A program made the position numbers and the translations under genes. The notes under the pieces were generated by a model. The model saw only the letters and a program-made list of their open reading frames with translations. It made no database searches and had not been told where the DNA came from. A stretch of DNA of 32,612 nt from CG-Epi1 sp964634895 (GTDB lineage Archaea; Thermoplasmatota; Poseidoniia; MGIII; CG-Epi1), in NCBI GenBank assembly GCA_964634895.1, contig CAZWJS010000014.1:1-32612 (forward strand). Direction: 5' to 3'. Positions 23,152 to 31,469 of this stretch are shown in pieces (position 1 is the first letter of the stretch; each line of letters begins with the position of its first letter).

Positions 23152-25065
23152 ATGGCGGCAGAATCTAATGGTTATAAAGCAGACCAAATTCAGGTTTTAG
23201 AAGGCCTTGAAGCGGTTCGTAAGAGGCCAGCAATGTACATTGGTTCCACAGGTGAATCTGGTCTTCATCATTTAGTCTATGAAGTGGTTGATAATTCCGT
23301 GGATGAAGCCATGAATGGTCATTGTGATAAAATAGAAGTATTGCTTCATTCTGATGGTTCGTGTTCAGTTAGAGACAATGGTAGAGGTATACCTATTGAT
23401 AATCATCCTGTTTACAAGGTTCCTGCAGTAGAAATTGTAATGACTAAGCTTCATGCTGGTGGTAAATTTGATAGTGATACTTACAAAGTTTCAGGAGGCC
23501 TACATGGAGTCGGTGTCTCTGTTGTAAATGCATTATCAGTTTGGGCTCATGTTGAAATTCATAGAGATGGAGGAATTTACAAACAATCTTATAAAAGAGG
23601 TATCTTAGATTCCAAATTAGAAAAGGTTGGCATTAGTGAAGATCATGGAACCACAGTTCGATTTTTTCCAGATTCATCTATTTTCGAAACAATAAGCTTT
23701 GATTATTCCACATTGAAACATAGATTAAGAGAATTAGCTTATCTTAATGCGGGCATTAGCATAAGTCTTTCAAGCGAAGGGGGTGAATCTGAAGTTTTCA
23801 AATATGATGGAGGTCTTTCAGAGTATGTTTCTTATTTAAATCAAAACAAAACAACATTGATGAATGGTGTAATGTATATCTCAGGTGAAAGAGAACAAGT
23901 TCAAGTTGAAGCTGCATTACAATGGACAACAGCTTTTCGCGAAAATATTCATACATTCACAAATAACATTGCTACTAGAGAGGGAGGCACTCATTTATCG
24001 GGGCTCAAAACAGCCTTGACTCGAACAATTAATAGTGTTGCCCGTAAAAGAAAACAATTAAAGGACAAAGACCCCGCTTTAGAAGGAAATGATGTTAGAG
24101 AGGGCCTCACTGCAATATTATCGGTTAAAGTTCCCGAACCTCAATTTGAGGGTCAAACAAAAACAAAGTTAGGTAATTCTGAAGTTAAGGGCATTGTGGA
24201 TAAAATCATGTCAGAGTCTTTAGCTAATTACTTTGCAGAGAATCCTTCAGATAGTCAATTGATAATTTCTAAATGCCTTCAAGCTTTTCAAGCAAGAGAG
24301 GCAGCAAAAAAAGCTCGAGATTTAACTAGACGTAAAGGGATTCTCGAAGGAGGCGGTCTGCCAGGTAAGCTAGCAGATTGTCAATCAAAAGACCCTTCTG
24401 TTTCCGAACTTTTTGTTGTTGAGGGTGATTCTGCAGGCGGAACAGCTAAACAAGGTAGAGATAGATCTACCCAAGCAATTTTACCATTAAGAGGTAAAAT
24501 TCTTAATGTTGAGAAGTCACGTATAGACAAAATTTTAGCTAACACTGAAGTGATGGCTTTAATCACTGCGATGGGTTGTAATATTACGGGTGTTGAAGAA
24601 GATGAAAGTTTTAACCTCGAAAAAGCAAGATATCACAAATTGGTGATTATGACCGATGCAGATGTTGATGGAGCTCATATTCGAACATTATTGCTGACTT
24701 TCCTTTATAGACATATGCAAGAGTTGATTGAGGCAGGTTATGTTTACATTGCACAACCTCCATTGTACAAAGTTTCTAAAGGTAAAAAAATAGCATATGC
24801 TTATGATGAGGTTCAATTAGAGAGACTTTCAAGTGAATATGGCTCCGGATATTCGGTGCAAAGGTACAAAGGTTTGGGAGAAATGAATGCTCAGCAATTA
24901 TGGGATACAACTATGGATCCAAGCCAAAGAACATTACTCCAAGTTACAATACAAGATGCTGAATCTGCAGACAAAGCCTTTGAGGAATTAATGGGAGATG
25001 ACGTACAAAAACGGCGTGAATTTATCGAAGCAAATGCTACATCTGTAGCTAATTTAGATATTTAG
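23152..25065 (+). CDS. gyrB: DNA gyrase subunit B
   Basis: A 637-residue ATPase subunit of DNA gyrase, the length of typical bacterial GyrB without the E. coli insertion. In order: GHKL ATPase (LEAVRKRPAMYIG, EVVDNSVDEA, GLHGVGVSVVNALS), transducer domain (~225-395), TOPRIM with E424 in VEGDSAGG and D502-x-D504-x-D506 in DADVDGAH, and the C-terminal QRYKGLGEMN block. With GyrA it introduces negative supercoils. gyrA is not the next gene, as it often is; the downstream gene is convergent, with its stop sharing a TTAG with this one. A gyrase in an archaeon is of bacterial origin, as known for several euryarchaeal lineages. Confidence 0.97.
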   Translation: MAAESNGYKADQIQVLEGLEAVRKRPAMYIGSTGESGLHHLVYEVVDNSVDEAMNGHCDKIEVLLHSDGSCSVRDNGRGIPIDNHPVYKVPAVEIVMTKLHAGGKFDSDTYKVSGGLHGVGVSVVNALSVWAHVEIHRDGGIYKQSYKRGILDSKLEKVGISEDHGTTVRFFPDSSIFETISFDYSTLKHRLRELAYLNAGISISLSSEGGESEVFKYDGGLSEYVSYLNQNKTTLMNGVMYISGEREQVQVEAALQWTTAFRENIHTFTNNIATREGGTHLSGLKTALTRTINSVARKRKQLKDKDPALEGNDVREGLTAILSVKVPEPQFEGQTKTKLGNSEVKGIVDKIMSESLANYFAENPSDSQLIISKCLQAFQAREAAKKARDLTRRKGILEGGGLPGKLADCQSKDPSVSELFVVEGDSAGGTAKQGRDRSTQAILPLRGKILNVEKSRIDKILANTEVMALITAMGCNITGVEEDESFNLEKARYHKLVIMTDADVDGAHIRTLLLTFLYRHMQELIEAGYVYIAQPPLYKVSKGKKIAYAYDEVQLERLSSEYGSGYSVQRYKGLGEMNAQQLWDTTMDPSQRTLLQVTIQDAESADKAFEELMGDDVQKRREFIEANATSVANLDI

Positions 25066-26147
25066 CTTAGTTCGTTCATAACTTTAGGAAATGCTTCAGA
25101 GAATCTTTCTACTTCTTTTGTTGGAATTGAAAACGAAACTCTGATAAATCTTTCACCAAATCTGGTTGAAACATAGTTACCGGCCCTCACAAAAATATTG
25201 TGTTCATATAGTAATTTATCTTGTACTTCTTGGGGATTTGCATTGTGTTCAGAAATGTCTATAATCATCATACTTGCGGCAGAAGGATAGACTGGCAGTG
25301 AAACTCCATCAATCTGGTCCACGGTATTTTTGATAATTTCCTGATTTTTTCTTGCAGTTTCTAATAAACCAGGTAACCATTCAGGTTTTGTTTCTAAGGC
25401 TGCAATAGCTGCTCTCTGTCCAACAACATTAATTCCTAAATCCGAAACCATAGTTCCTCTAATTTTTCCAATGAAATCCTTTGGCCCCACTAATGACCCC
25501 ACACGCATTCCAGCAAGTCCACAATTTTTTGACACAGAGTAGGCTGTGATAGTCTTTTCAGGTAGAATATTAGCCGCTAAAGCATGATTTGGTGCGAAAT
25601 CTCGGTAGGTAATATCATCAATTAACCATAAGTTGTAATCATCAGCAATTTCACAAATGGCACGTTTTTCTTCTTCAGGATACGTACTACCTAGAGGATT
25701 TATAGGATCAATAAAGAATATTGACTTAGTTTTTGGATTGATAGCTTCTTTAATATCTTCTATTTCAAATCTATAATTTTTGTTGTATATTGGAATATCT
25801 GTGCACTTTGCACCACCTAATTTGGCAAATTTATGTACTACAAAGTAAGATGGATCAGAAGTAATCATTTCGCTGCCTTTAGGTTGTATGTGTCTCATAA
25901 GGCAATACAAGGCCTCAGTTCCCCCATTAGTTACATGTAAGTCATGATTTGGCAGGTTCAAATCATCAAGAATCAACTTCCTAAGTTTAGGTAAACCTGA
26001 AGCAAGTGGATACTTCGTGTATTCTCTATTTTCAGATGATTTCTCTATTGCTTTTTGTATAGCATTGTGTGTTGGCAAATGGTTAGTGTTCTGGGACATC
26101 CAAACAACATCTTTATTTGAATGCGCATAATCAAAATCCTTACTCAT
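25062..26147 (-). CDS. class I/II PLP aminotransferase
   Basis: A 361-residue fold-type I aminotransferase. The PLP lysine is K207 in YSVSKNCGLAGMRVG, and D177-D178 in LIDDITYRDF contact the cofactor. NGGTEALYCLM and R338 in the FIRVSFS block (substrate carboxylate binding) are also present. The substrate is not clear from sequence; histidinol-phosphate or aspartate-type aminotransferases are nearest in outline. No amino-acid pathway neighbours help. A TATA-like ACTTAATACC lies 25 nt before the ATG, suggesting a leaderless message. Confidence 0.85.
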   Translation of the reverse strand: MSKDFDYAHSNKDVVWMSQNTNHLPTHNAIQKAIEKSSENREYTKYPLASGLPKLRKLILDDLNLPNHDLHVTNGGTEALYCLMRHIQPKGSEMITSDPSYFVVHKFAKLGGAKCTDIPIYNKNYRFEIEDIKEAINPKTKSIFFIDPINPLGSTYPEEEKRAICEIADDYNLWLIDDITYRDFAPNHALAANILPEKTITAYSVSKNCGLAGMRVGSLVGPKDFIGKIRGTMVSDLGINVVGQRAAIAALETKPEWLPGLLETARKNQEIIKNTVDQIDGVSLPVYPSAASMMIIDISEHNANPQEVQDKLLYEHNIFVRAGNYVSTRFGERFIRVSFSIPTKEVERFSEAFPKVMNELS

Positions 26148-26211
26148 GTTTTATTATCTAGCCTAAAGGTATTAAGTTTGGGTTCATTGCCCAGGGAGAA
26201 TGTAATTAAGA

Positions 26212-27138
26212 ATGGCAAATGGAATATTCTCAAGATTAATTTCTAATCAATTATTTATACGTTTAACCTGGCTAAGATTTATAGGCTTTGAGTTTTGGAT
26301 GGTTGGTTTCACACCATTTTTCATTGGTTATGTTGTTGGATCAAAAAAGCTATTTGATTTTGATTTGTTATATGGATTTTTGGTTATAGCACTTCTTACT
26401 TCCTCTACTTTTGTTCTTAATCATATATGTGATTTAGAATTGGATAGAAGAAATCCCAGAAAAGAATTCAGTTTACTTGTTAGAGGAACAATCAATACTA
26501 AGCAATCTTGGTGTCTCTTCTGGGTTTTACAAATATTATGTTTGTGGTCATCTCTTCAAATAAATAATGAATTTTTTTATTGTATTTTAGGTCTCACATT
26601 CATTTCATTTGTTTACAATCTTGAGCCATTTCGTTTTAAAACTAGACCAGGTCTTGATCTTTTTTGTAATGGAATTAGTTTGGGGTTTCTGATTCCATTA
26701 GCGGCTTGGTCACTTAATGAACCATTAATGAATTTTCCAAGGTTGTATTTCTTTTCAATAATTTGTTATCTTCTTGCACTTTATTGTCCGACAATGGCTG
26801 TAGATGTTGATTTTGATCGCAAGGCTGGTGTTACTACTTTTGCCACCAGATTTGGAGCCATATTTACAATGAAACTTTCTTGGCAGTTTACAATATTAGG
26901 AGTTTGTACTCTATTAATAAGTGGATATTTTGAAATATTTCCGTGGAATTATAAATTATTATTGTGGACAGGCTGGTTACTTATTCTTCAAATTTTCGTA
27001 CATTACATATATTTGCCTATAGACTCACAACCTAGTTATTATACCGTAGCTAAAGGTTCTATAATATTGGCAACTTTTGAGGCTGTAGCAACATTCCTTT
27101 TCCTTATACTTTTTTTAGATATATTGTCTATTGGTTAA
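26212..27138 (+). CDS. UbiA-family prenyltransferase
   Basis: A 308-residue integral membrane prenyltransferase with about eight or nine hydrophobic segments. The two Asp-rich motifs are N70-x3-D74-x3-D78 (NHICDLELDRR) and D198-x-D200-x-D202 (DVDFDRKAGVTT), which bind the Mg-diphosphate of the prenyl donor. The YNLEPFRFKTRPGLD block resembles the lycopene elongase/carotenoid branch (PPxRFKxRPGLD), but menaquinone-type or archaeal lipid enzymes (DGGGP synthase) cannot be excluded. No carotenoid or quinone gene is near. Its 3' end overlaps the zinc-ribbon gene by 11 bp. Confidence 0.87.
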   Translation: MANGIFSRLISNQLFIRLTWLRFIGFEFWMVGFTPFFIGYVVGSKKLFDFDLLYGFLVIALLTSSTFVLNHICDLELDRRNPRKEFSLLVRGTINTKQSWCLFWVLQILCLWSSLQINNEFFYCILGLTFISFVYNLEPFRFKTRPGLDLFCNGISLGFLIPLAAWSLNEPLMNFPRLYFFSIICYLLALYCPTMAVDVDFDRKAGVTTFATRFGAIFTMKLSWQFTILGVCTLLISGYFEIFPWNYKLLLWTGWLLILQIFVHYIYLPIDSQPSYYTVAKGSIILATFEAVATFLFLILFLDILSIG

Positions 27139-27334
27139 CAAATCCCATTACGGCCCTACAATTTGCACATGATACTGCGATAACTCTTCCAGCATTCCTT
27201 TGATTACTACCATCTGCACCTGCTGTAAAATCTACGACTTGAAATCGGTAGGTATTTCCTTCTATACCAATCTCTTTGCTACAATTAGGACATTTTGCAG
27301 GCGCATCCGAATCATTATTTTTTGAACCAAACAT
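27128..27334 (-). CDS. small zinc-ribbon protein
   Basis: A 68-residue protein with two Cys pairs, C15-x2-C18 (CPNC) and C56-x2-C59 (CANC), 38 residues apart, which should form one zinc ribbon. Between them are two short strands and a Gly/Asn-rich loop. No family is recognised; a nucleic-acid or protein-binding role is usual for such ribbons. The minus-strand promoter may be TCATATAAG about 21 nt before the ATG. Confidence 0.65.
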   Translation of the reverse strand: MFGSKNNDSDAPAKCPNCSKEIGIEGNTYRFQVVDFTAGADGSNQRNAGRVIAVSCANCRAVMGFVNQ

Positions 27335-27395
27335 AATTAGTTAATGACTACCTTATATGAATATAACTCTTTTAGGCCCCTTTTTCTGCTGAGTT

Positions 27396-28082
27396 ATGGG
27401 TAGCATTACAATCATAGGCACAGCTCATGTCATTGATTTATCATATCCTCTCGAGATTTTAATTCGAAATTCTGATGCTAACATTATTGCGATCGAATTA
27501 GATAAAGAACGTTGGTTTGCTCTTAATTCCAAAGAAAGAAAAATAGCAGGTCCATTTTATGTTAGATTTCTTGCTCGCCTACAAAGTCATTTGGGCGATG
27601 TGTTTGGTAGTCCTCCAGGATCTGAAATGTTAATTTCAGCAAAAATAGCAGCATCTATTGGAGCTAAATTAGCACTTATTGACAAACCAATTTTACCAGT
27701 TCTTCGAGAGACCTGGAAGAGCATGCCTTGGAACGAATTCAAAAACATACTTTTCGATTCCTTAGTTTCCTTTGTGGGAGGGAATAATCTGGATTTGAAT
27801 AAAAGTCTTCAAAGTGGTGATTTTTCGAAAGAAATAGATGAATTTTCTCATAGATATCCTTCCCTTAAAAAAAATCTTATAGACAGGAGGGACACATACA
27901 TGTCTCATAGAATTGTAAAATTATTAAGACAAGACAATGAAAATAATATCTTTGCCATAGTTGGTGAAGGTCATGTTCGTGGTATGAAGGCGAAACTAGC
28001 TAGTCTCAATCCAAAAATAATAACTTTAAGTGAACTTTTGAAGCAGAAAAAGAATTCAGTATCCTTCAGTATAAATATTTAA
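27396..28082 (+). CDS. TraB/PrgY-family protein without membrane domain
   Basis: A 228-residue protein with the TraB family pattern: GTAHV (8-12), a conserved E-L-D-x3-R (34-40), DRRDTYMSHRIVKLL and VGEGHVRGM near the end, which are the GxxH and R-x-x-x-M type motifs of this putative metal-dependent hydrolase fold (related to TiKi/erythromycin-esterase-like proteins). Many archaeal TraB proteins carry a C-terminal membrane domain; none is seen here. The function is unproven; a peptidase-like activity has been suggested for relatives. TCTTTTAGG lies ~25 nt before the ATG. The stop shares TTAA with the opposite gene. Confidence 0.8.
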   Translation: MGSITIIGTAHVIDLSYPLEILIRNSDANIIAIELDKERWFALNSKERKIAGPFYVRFLARLQSHLGDVFGSPPGSEMLISAKIAASIGAKLALIDKPILPVLRETWKSMPWNEFKNILFDSLVSFVGGNNLDLNKSLQSGDFSKEIDEFSHRYPSLKKNLIDRRDTYMSHRIVKLLRQDNENNIFAIVGEGHVRGMKAKLASLNPKIITLSELLKQKKNSVSFSINI

Positions 28083-29656
28083 ACATCAGGGTAAAGTATT
28101 TCAAAATAATAATTCCAACTTACATTTGTGGGCCCGACCCCATTATTTGTAAAAGAAATGTCTACAATATAATTACCTAATTCTAAAGGATTATCCTCAA
28201 CATCGAAAGTTTGAGTCCAGATATCTGAATTATCTCCTCCACAAATTACATTATGTGGCCCAGTGTCTGTCCCTATTTCATTTCCTGTAGAGTCTTGAAT
28301 AGAAATAACATAATCTATATCGCCACCAACAGCTGAACATGATATATCTGTAAATTCAACTTTTAATGTTTTAACAAAGATTTCAATAGTCATATTATAT
28401 TCATTATCATTGCTATTTTGTACCATAACAGCTCCATCTTGCCCATCGTCGAAATAATTTTCTGGAACTACTTGTAAAATCTCAGTTTTTTCTCCAGATG
28501 CTTCATTACCATCAATAACTTCTAGCGTTACATTGTAGTATCCACCATTAGACCACGAATATTCAATCGTAGATTCATTTGTCGTCTGTATATTTCCATC
28601 ACCAAAATTCCACTTGTATTCTTTTATTTCACTGTCAGGGGAAGTCGAATCAGAGCCATCTAAAGTTATATTCGCATTTGCACGTATTTTTTCAACTTCA
28701 GTTGTACCATCTTTAAAACTAAATATAGCCGAAGGCCCTAGTGCTTTAATATCAATAGTTTTTGAGGTAGTCCCTTCTTGCTTTTCTGAATCTTTTACAG
28801 TTAAAGTAACCGTATATGTCCCGGGCTCGCTCCAGCTATAATCTAGTATTGGGCTTGTCTTGACTGAAGTGTTGTCTCCAAAATCCCACATGTATGCTAA
28901 TGAGTCTCCTTCAGGGTCATATGAAAGCTTAGCTGAAAATTCTATAAGATCACCTGTAAATGCAGAGTTTGCGCTAGAGTCTATTTTTGCTATTGGTGGC
29001 AGGTTTGTAACAGTGAATGAATGTGTTACTGAGCTACTTTCTCCATCAGGATCCTCTACAGTAAGAGTTACACTGTATTCCCCTTTATCTATTATTTGAG
29101 CAAATGCAGGATTTGTATTTATAGTATACGTAGGTCCCCCTACTTCCCCAAATTCCCAAGAATAAGTGAGCAGGTCATTATCAGGATCACTACTTGCCCC
29201 ACCATTAAAAGAAATTTCGTTGATTTCTGAATAAGAACCTCCATTACTTGGCGAGGTTATAGTTGCAATAGGTGGTCTGTTACCAGGTTCAGCATCGATT
29301 ACAACAAAATCTTCATCTGTTAGGCCTTCTGAGTCTCTAACTTTCAATGACAAAATTAAATCATTGCCAGGTTCTTCTATAATCACAGTATCAGTCATTT
29401 TGGTACTTATGTCAATTGGAGATCCTAATCCAGATAATGTCCACATATATTCTAATTCACCACCGTCAGGATCAACAGAGGTTGATCCATCAATTTGGAA
29501 TGGTTCTCCTGCAGTTACAGTTGATTCTTGGCTTGGCCTTAAAATATAAGCTTCAGGAGCTTTATTTTTACTATTCTCTGAATCATCCCCCAAGCATCCG
29601 CTGAAACACATAACAACGACTGTGATTACTACAGCGAAGGTCCGGGATGTTTTCAT
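28079..29656 (-). CDS. PKD-domain lipoprotein, four PKD repeats
   Basis: A 525-residue exported protein. The signal peptide ends in a lipobox (FSGC, mature Cys21), followed by an acidic linker. Four PKD/Ig-like domains follow at about 33-125, 127-218, 219-303 and 306-395, each with the D-P-D/E-G or S-D/S-P-D core and a W-x-F/L-G/S strand (YSWEFGEVG, YMWDFGDNT, YKWNFGDGN; the first is degenerate, YMWTLSG). The last ~125 residues form another beta domain with two cysteines (ISCSAVGG, NVICGGD). It is probably anchored by lipid on the outer face and makes protein or glycan contacts. A TATA box (TTCTTTATACTA, minus) lies ~26 nt upstream. Confidence 0.88.
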   Translation of the reverse strand: MKTSRTFAVVITVVVMCFSGCLGDDSENSKNKAPEAYILRPSQESTVTAGEPFQIDGSTSVDPDGGELEYMWTLSGLGSPIDISTKMTDTVIIEEPGNDLILSLKVRDSEGLTDEDFVVIDAEPGNRPPIATITSPSNGGSYSEINEISFNGGASSDPDNDLLTYSWEFGEVGGPTYTINTNPAFAQIIDKGEYSVTLTVEDPDGESSSVTHSFTVTNLPPIAKIDSSANSAFTGDLIEFSAKLSYDPEGDSLAYMWDFGDNTSVKTSPILDYSWSEPGTYTVTLTVKDSEKQEGTTSKTIDIKALGPSAIFSFKDGTTEVEKIRANANITLDGSDSTSPDSEIKEYKWNFGDGNIQTTNESTIEYSWSNGGYYNVTLEVIDGNEASGEKTEILQVVPENYFDDGQDGAVMVQNSNDNEYNMTIEIFVKTLKVEFTDISCSAVGGDIDYVISIQDSTGNEIGTDTGPHNVICGGDNSDIWTQTFDVEDNPLELGNYIVDISFTNNGVGPTNVSWNYYFEILYPDV

Positions 29657-29676
29657 AATTTATCCATATTGCTGTA

Positions 29677-29688
29677 GTATAAAGAATA
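29677..29688 (-). promoter_or_regulatory. TATA box of the four-PKD lipoprotein
   Basis: On the minus strand TTTATA lies within this region, centred about 26 nt before the ATG at 29656, predicting a leaderless message separate from aIF2-beta. Confidence 0.4.
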
Positions 29689-29698
29689 TCCGTTCATT

Positions 29699-30121
29699 TT
29701 ATGCAACTAAGTTTGTTCTTATGGGCCGTTTTGCCCCACATGCTTCACAATGTAACATTAAGGTTCTTCCATTTCTTAGAAATGCCGTGTCAGGTCTATT
29801 ACATTCTTGACAAACGACAAATGTACTAATGTATATTTTTATTCTCTCATCAATTTTTCTTTCAGGTACTCTACCTTGTAAAACTAGTCTTCTATTGTTT
29901 ATAGATCCAGCAGTGCCCAATTCTTGCAAAAGAAATTTGTATAGATGATTTTCTTCTCTTCTCAGAATATCAACAATTTCTGTAAAATTTCTTATTATTG
30001 TTTTCTTGCTTCCTTCATGAAGAATTTCAGGTTTTGGAGGCACAAAACGTTCACCTTCACTCATGACGTCTTCTAGGCCATCTCTTGCCCGTTCTAGCAT
30101 TTTTTCATAGTCTAAATCCAC
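29699..30121 (-). CDS. translation initiation factor aIF2 subunit beta
   Basis: A 140-residue aIF2-beta. The core domain carries RNFTEIVDILRREENHLYKFLLQELGTAG, and the C-terminal zinc ribbon is C104-x2-C107 ... C125-x2-C128 (CQEC, CEAC). With the alpha and gamma subunits it brings Met-tRNAi to the small ribosomal subunit. The start is GTG at 30121, supported by a TATA box (CTTTTTACA) 25 nt upstream. The subunit genes alpha and gamma are not adjacent. Confidence 0.95.
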   Translation of the reverse strand: MDLDYEKMLERARDGLEDVMSEGERFVPPKPEILHEGSKKTIIRNFTEIVDILRREENHLYKFLLQELGTAGSINNRRLVLQGRVPERKIDERIKIYISTFVVCQECNRPDTAFLRNGRTLMLHCEACGAKRPIRTNLVA

Positions 30122-30141
30122 GCTCTCCTAAATCGTCCCCT

Positions 30142-30150
30142 TGTAAAAAG
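30142..30150 (-). promoter_or_regulatory. TATA box of the aIF2-beta gene
   Basis: CTTTTTACA on the minus strand is centred about 25 nt before the GTG at 30121, which fits a leaderless GTG start. Confidence 0.4.
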
Positions 30151-30160
30151 TTTCGTTAAT

Positions 30161-31171
30161 TTATGGTTTCTTTATAAATCCATAAATTAGTCCTAAAGAA
30201 AAACCAAAATGTTGAATGAATAACACTAAGGGAGCATAGATTCCTTGTTTCCATTTTCTAGTTTGTGAAAATACAATCAATCCAGCTATACCTAAAACAA
30301 TAAAATATGACAAATTTAATGCAATTGGTAAAAGGATATCTAGTTCTCCGGTAAAAGGCAATTTAATCTTTGAATGAGACAAGTAATAGAGACTCATTAG
30401 AAAGAAAAAAGCAAAGACAAAAACAAAATATCTAATATCAAAACTACTAGGGTGCATTCGTGTTACTTGTGCTCTTGTTTTGCCATAATTGAACATTTGT
30501 TTGAGAAAAGCCATTGGTCTTGATCTTCTATGATGCCATACTACTACATCAGGCGAATACAAAATTTTGTATCCTGCCTTTACCAATCTAATATCAAATT
30601 CGACATCTTCTCCAGGCCACAAGGTATCATGAAATTTTATTTCGTTGGCTACTTCTTTTTTTATGAAGTAATTGCAGGTGGGATTGTGAGCTATTTCTCT
30701 TGGTTTTGCATGGCCAATAGTATATCTAAATGAAAACAAAAACTTTGATCCAAAGATTCGCCCTACGGCCTTAGCAAATGGCAGACCTGATTTTGGAGTG
30801 AAATTAGGGCCCCCTACTCCAACATAATCTTCATTTTGCTCAATATGTTTGACACCATTAGTTATCCAATCTTCCCTTAGAATAGTATCATCATCAGTAA
30901 ATGCTATAATCGTACCTTTAGCAGCTTCAATTCCTATATTTCGCTTCTTTCCAGCTGCTACTGGTTCGTATATTAAAGTAGTATTGATTCCATTATCTTT
31001 TGCTTTTTTGGCATTTACTTCTAGTAAATCGGTTTCTTGATCACCAATTAGTATTAGCTCAAAACTTTCCTTTGGATAATTTAATTTGGCTACGCTTCTA
31101 ATAAGTCCTCTAATGTATTTTACATTGCCAGTAGTTGGTATCACGATGGAAACAAATTGTTTTTCTGCCAA
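30161..31171 (-). CDS. family 2 glycosyltransferase with C-terminal membrane segments
   Basis: A 336-residue inverting GT-A glycosyltransferase. The N-terminal catalytic domain has SIVIPTTGN, the metal-binding D93-D94-D95 (FTDDDT), GEDVEFDIRL with E188-D189 as likely catalytic base region, and the HHRRSRP acceptor-side block (213-219). Three hydrophobic segments (about 248-265, 279-304, 315-333) anchor it, so it works at the inner face of the membrane, probably on lipid-linked glycans or glycolipids. The start is TTG at 31171, with GGTGA about 5 nt upstream matching the archaeal anti-Shine-Dalgarno. It lies 9 bp after the small TBP-half-like gene, as part of one unit. Confidence 0.9.
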   Translation of the reverse strand: MAEKQFVSIVIPTTGNVKYIRGLIRSVAKLNYPKESFELILIGDQETDLLEVNAKKAKDNGINTTLIYEPVAAGKKRNIGIEAAKGTIIAFTDDDTILREDWITNGVKHIEQNEDYVGVGGPNFTPKSGLPFAKAVGRIFGSKFLFSFRYTIGHAKPREIAHNPTCNYFIKKEVANEIKFHDTLWPGEDVEFDIRLVKAGYKILYSPDVVVWHHRRSRPMAFLKQMFNYGKTRAQVTRMHPSSFDIRYFVFVFAFFFLMSLYYLSHSKIKLPFTGELDILLPIALNLSYFIVLGIAGLIVFSQTRKWKQGIYAPLVLFIQHFGFSLGLIYGFIKKP

Positions 31172-31180
31172 ATGTTCACC

Positions 31181-31465
31181 TTATTCTATATTCCCCTGTT
31201 CCTTAGGATATAAAATATTACTTAATTCTTTAGATAATTTCTCAACAAGCTGGTGATTCCTTGTTTTTATTATTGTTTTTCCAGAGGAATATATATTTAT
31301 TTTGCAATTTTTTTCTGTAGATATTAATGAACCTGTGTAAGCATGTATTTTGTAATTATGCCCTTCAAGTTTTTCTTTTAGTTGTTTCAATATGATTTTT
31401 TTATCAATAATTGGTATGAGAACGAAAGAAGAGCAAGCCTTGCATGGCTTGATAATATTGAACAC
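31181..31465 (-). CDS. small protein, possible single TBP-like half domain
   Basis: A 94-residue protein not assigned to a family. It begins with a CxxC (C8, C11). The order strand (SFVLIPII), helix (KKIILKQLKEKLEG), strand (KIHAYTG), strand (KINIYSSGKTIIKT), helix (HQLVEKLSKELSNIL) matches one half of the TATA-binding protein fold, and the S-S-G-K turn is like the F-x-S-G-K of TBP repeats. This is inference from pattern only. The GTG start lies 4 bp after the lipoprotein stop and the gene runs into the glycosyltransferase, so the three form one unit. Confidence 0.5.
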   Translation of the reverse strand: MFNIIKPCKACSSFVLIPIIDKKIILKQLKEKLEGHNYKIHAYTGSLISTEKNCKINIYSSGKTIIKTRNHQLVEKLSKELSNILYPKEQGNIE

Positions 31466-31469
31466 TATT

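Noticed and set aside
28614..29604. Plus-strand open frames within the PKD lipoprotein
   Set aside because: They mirror the repeated PKD coding sequence and have no start signals.
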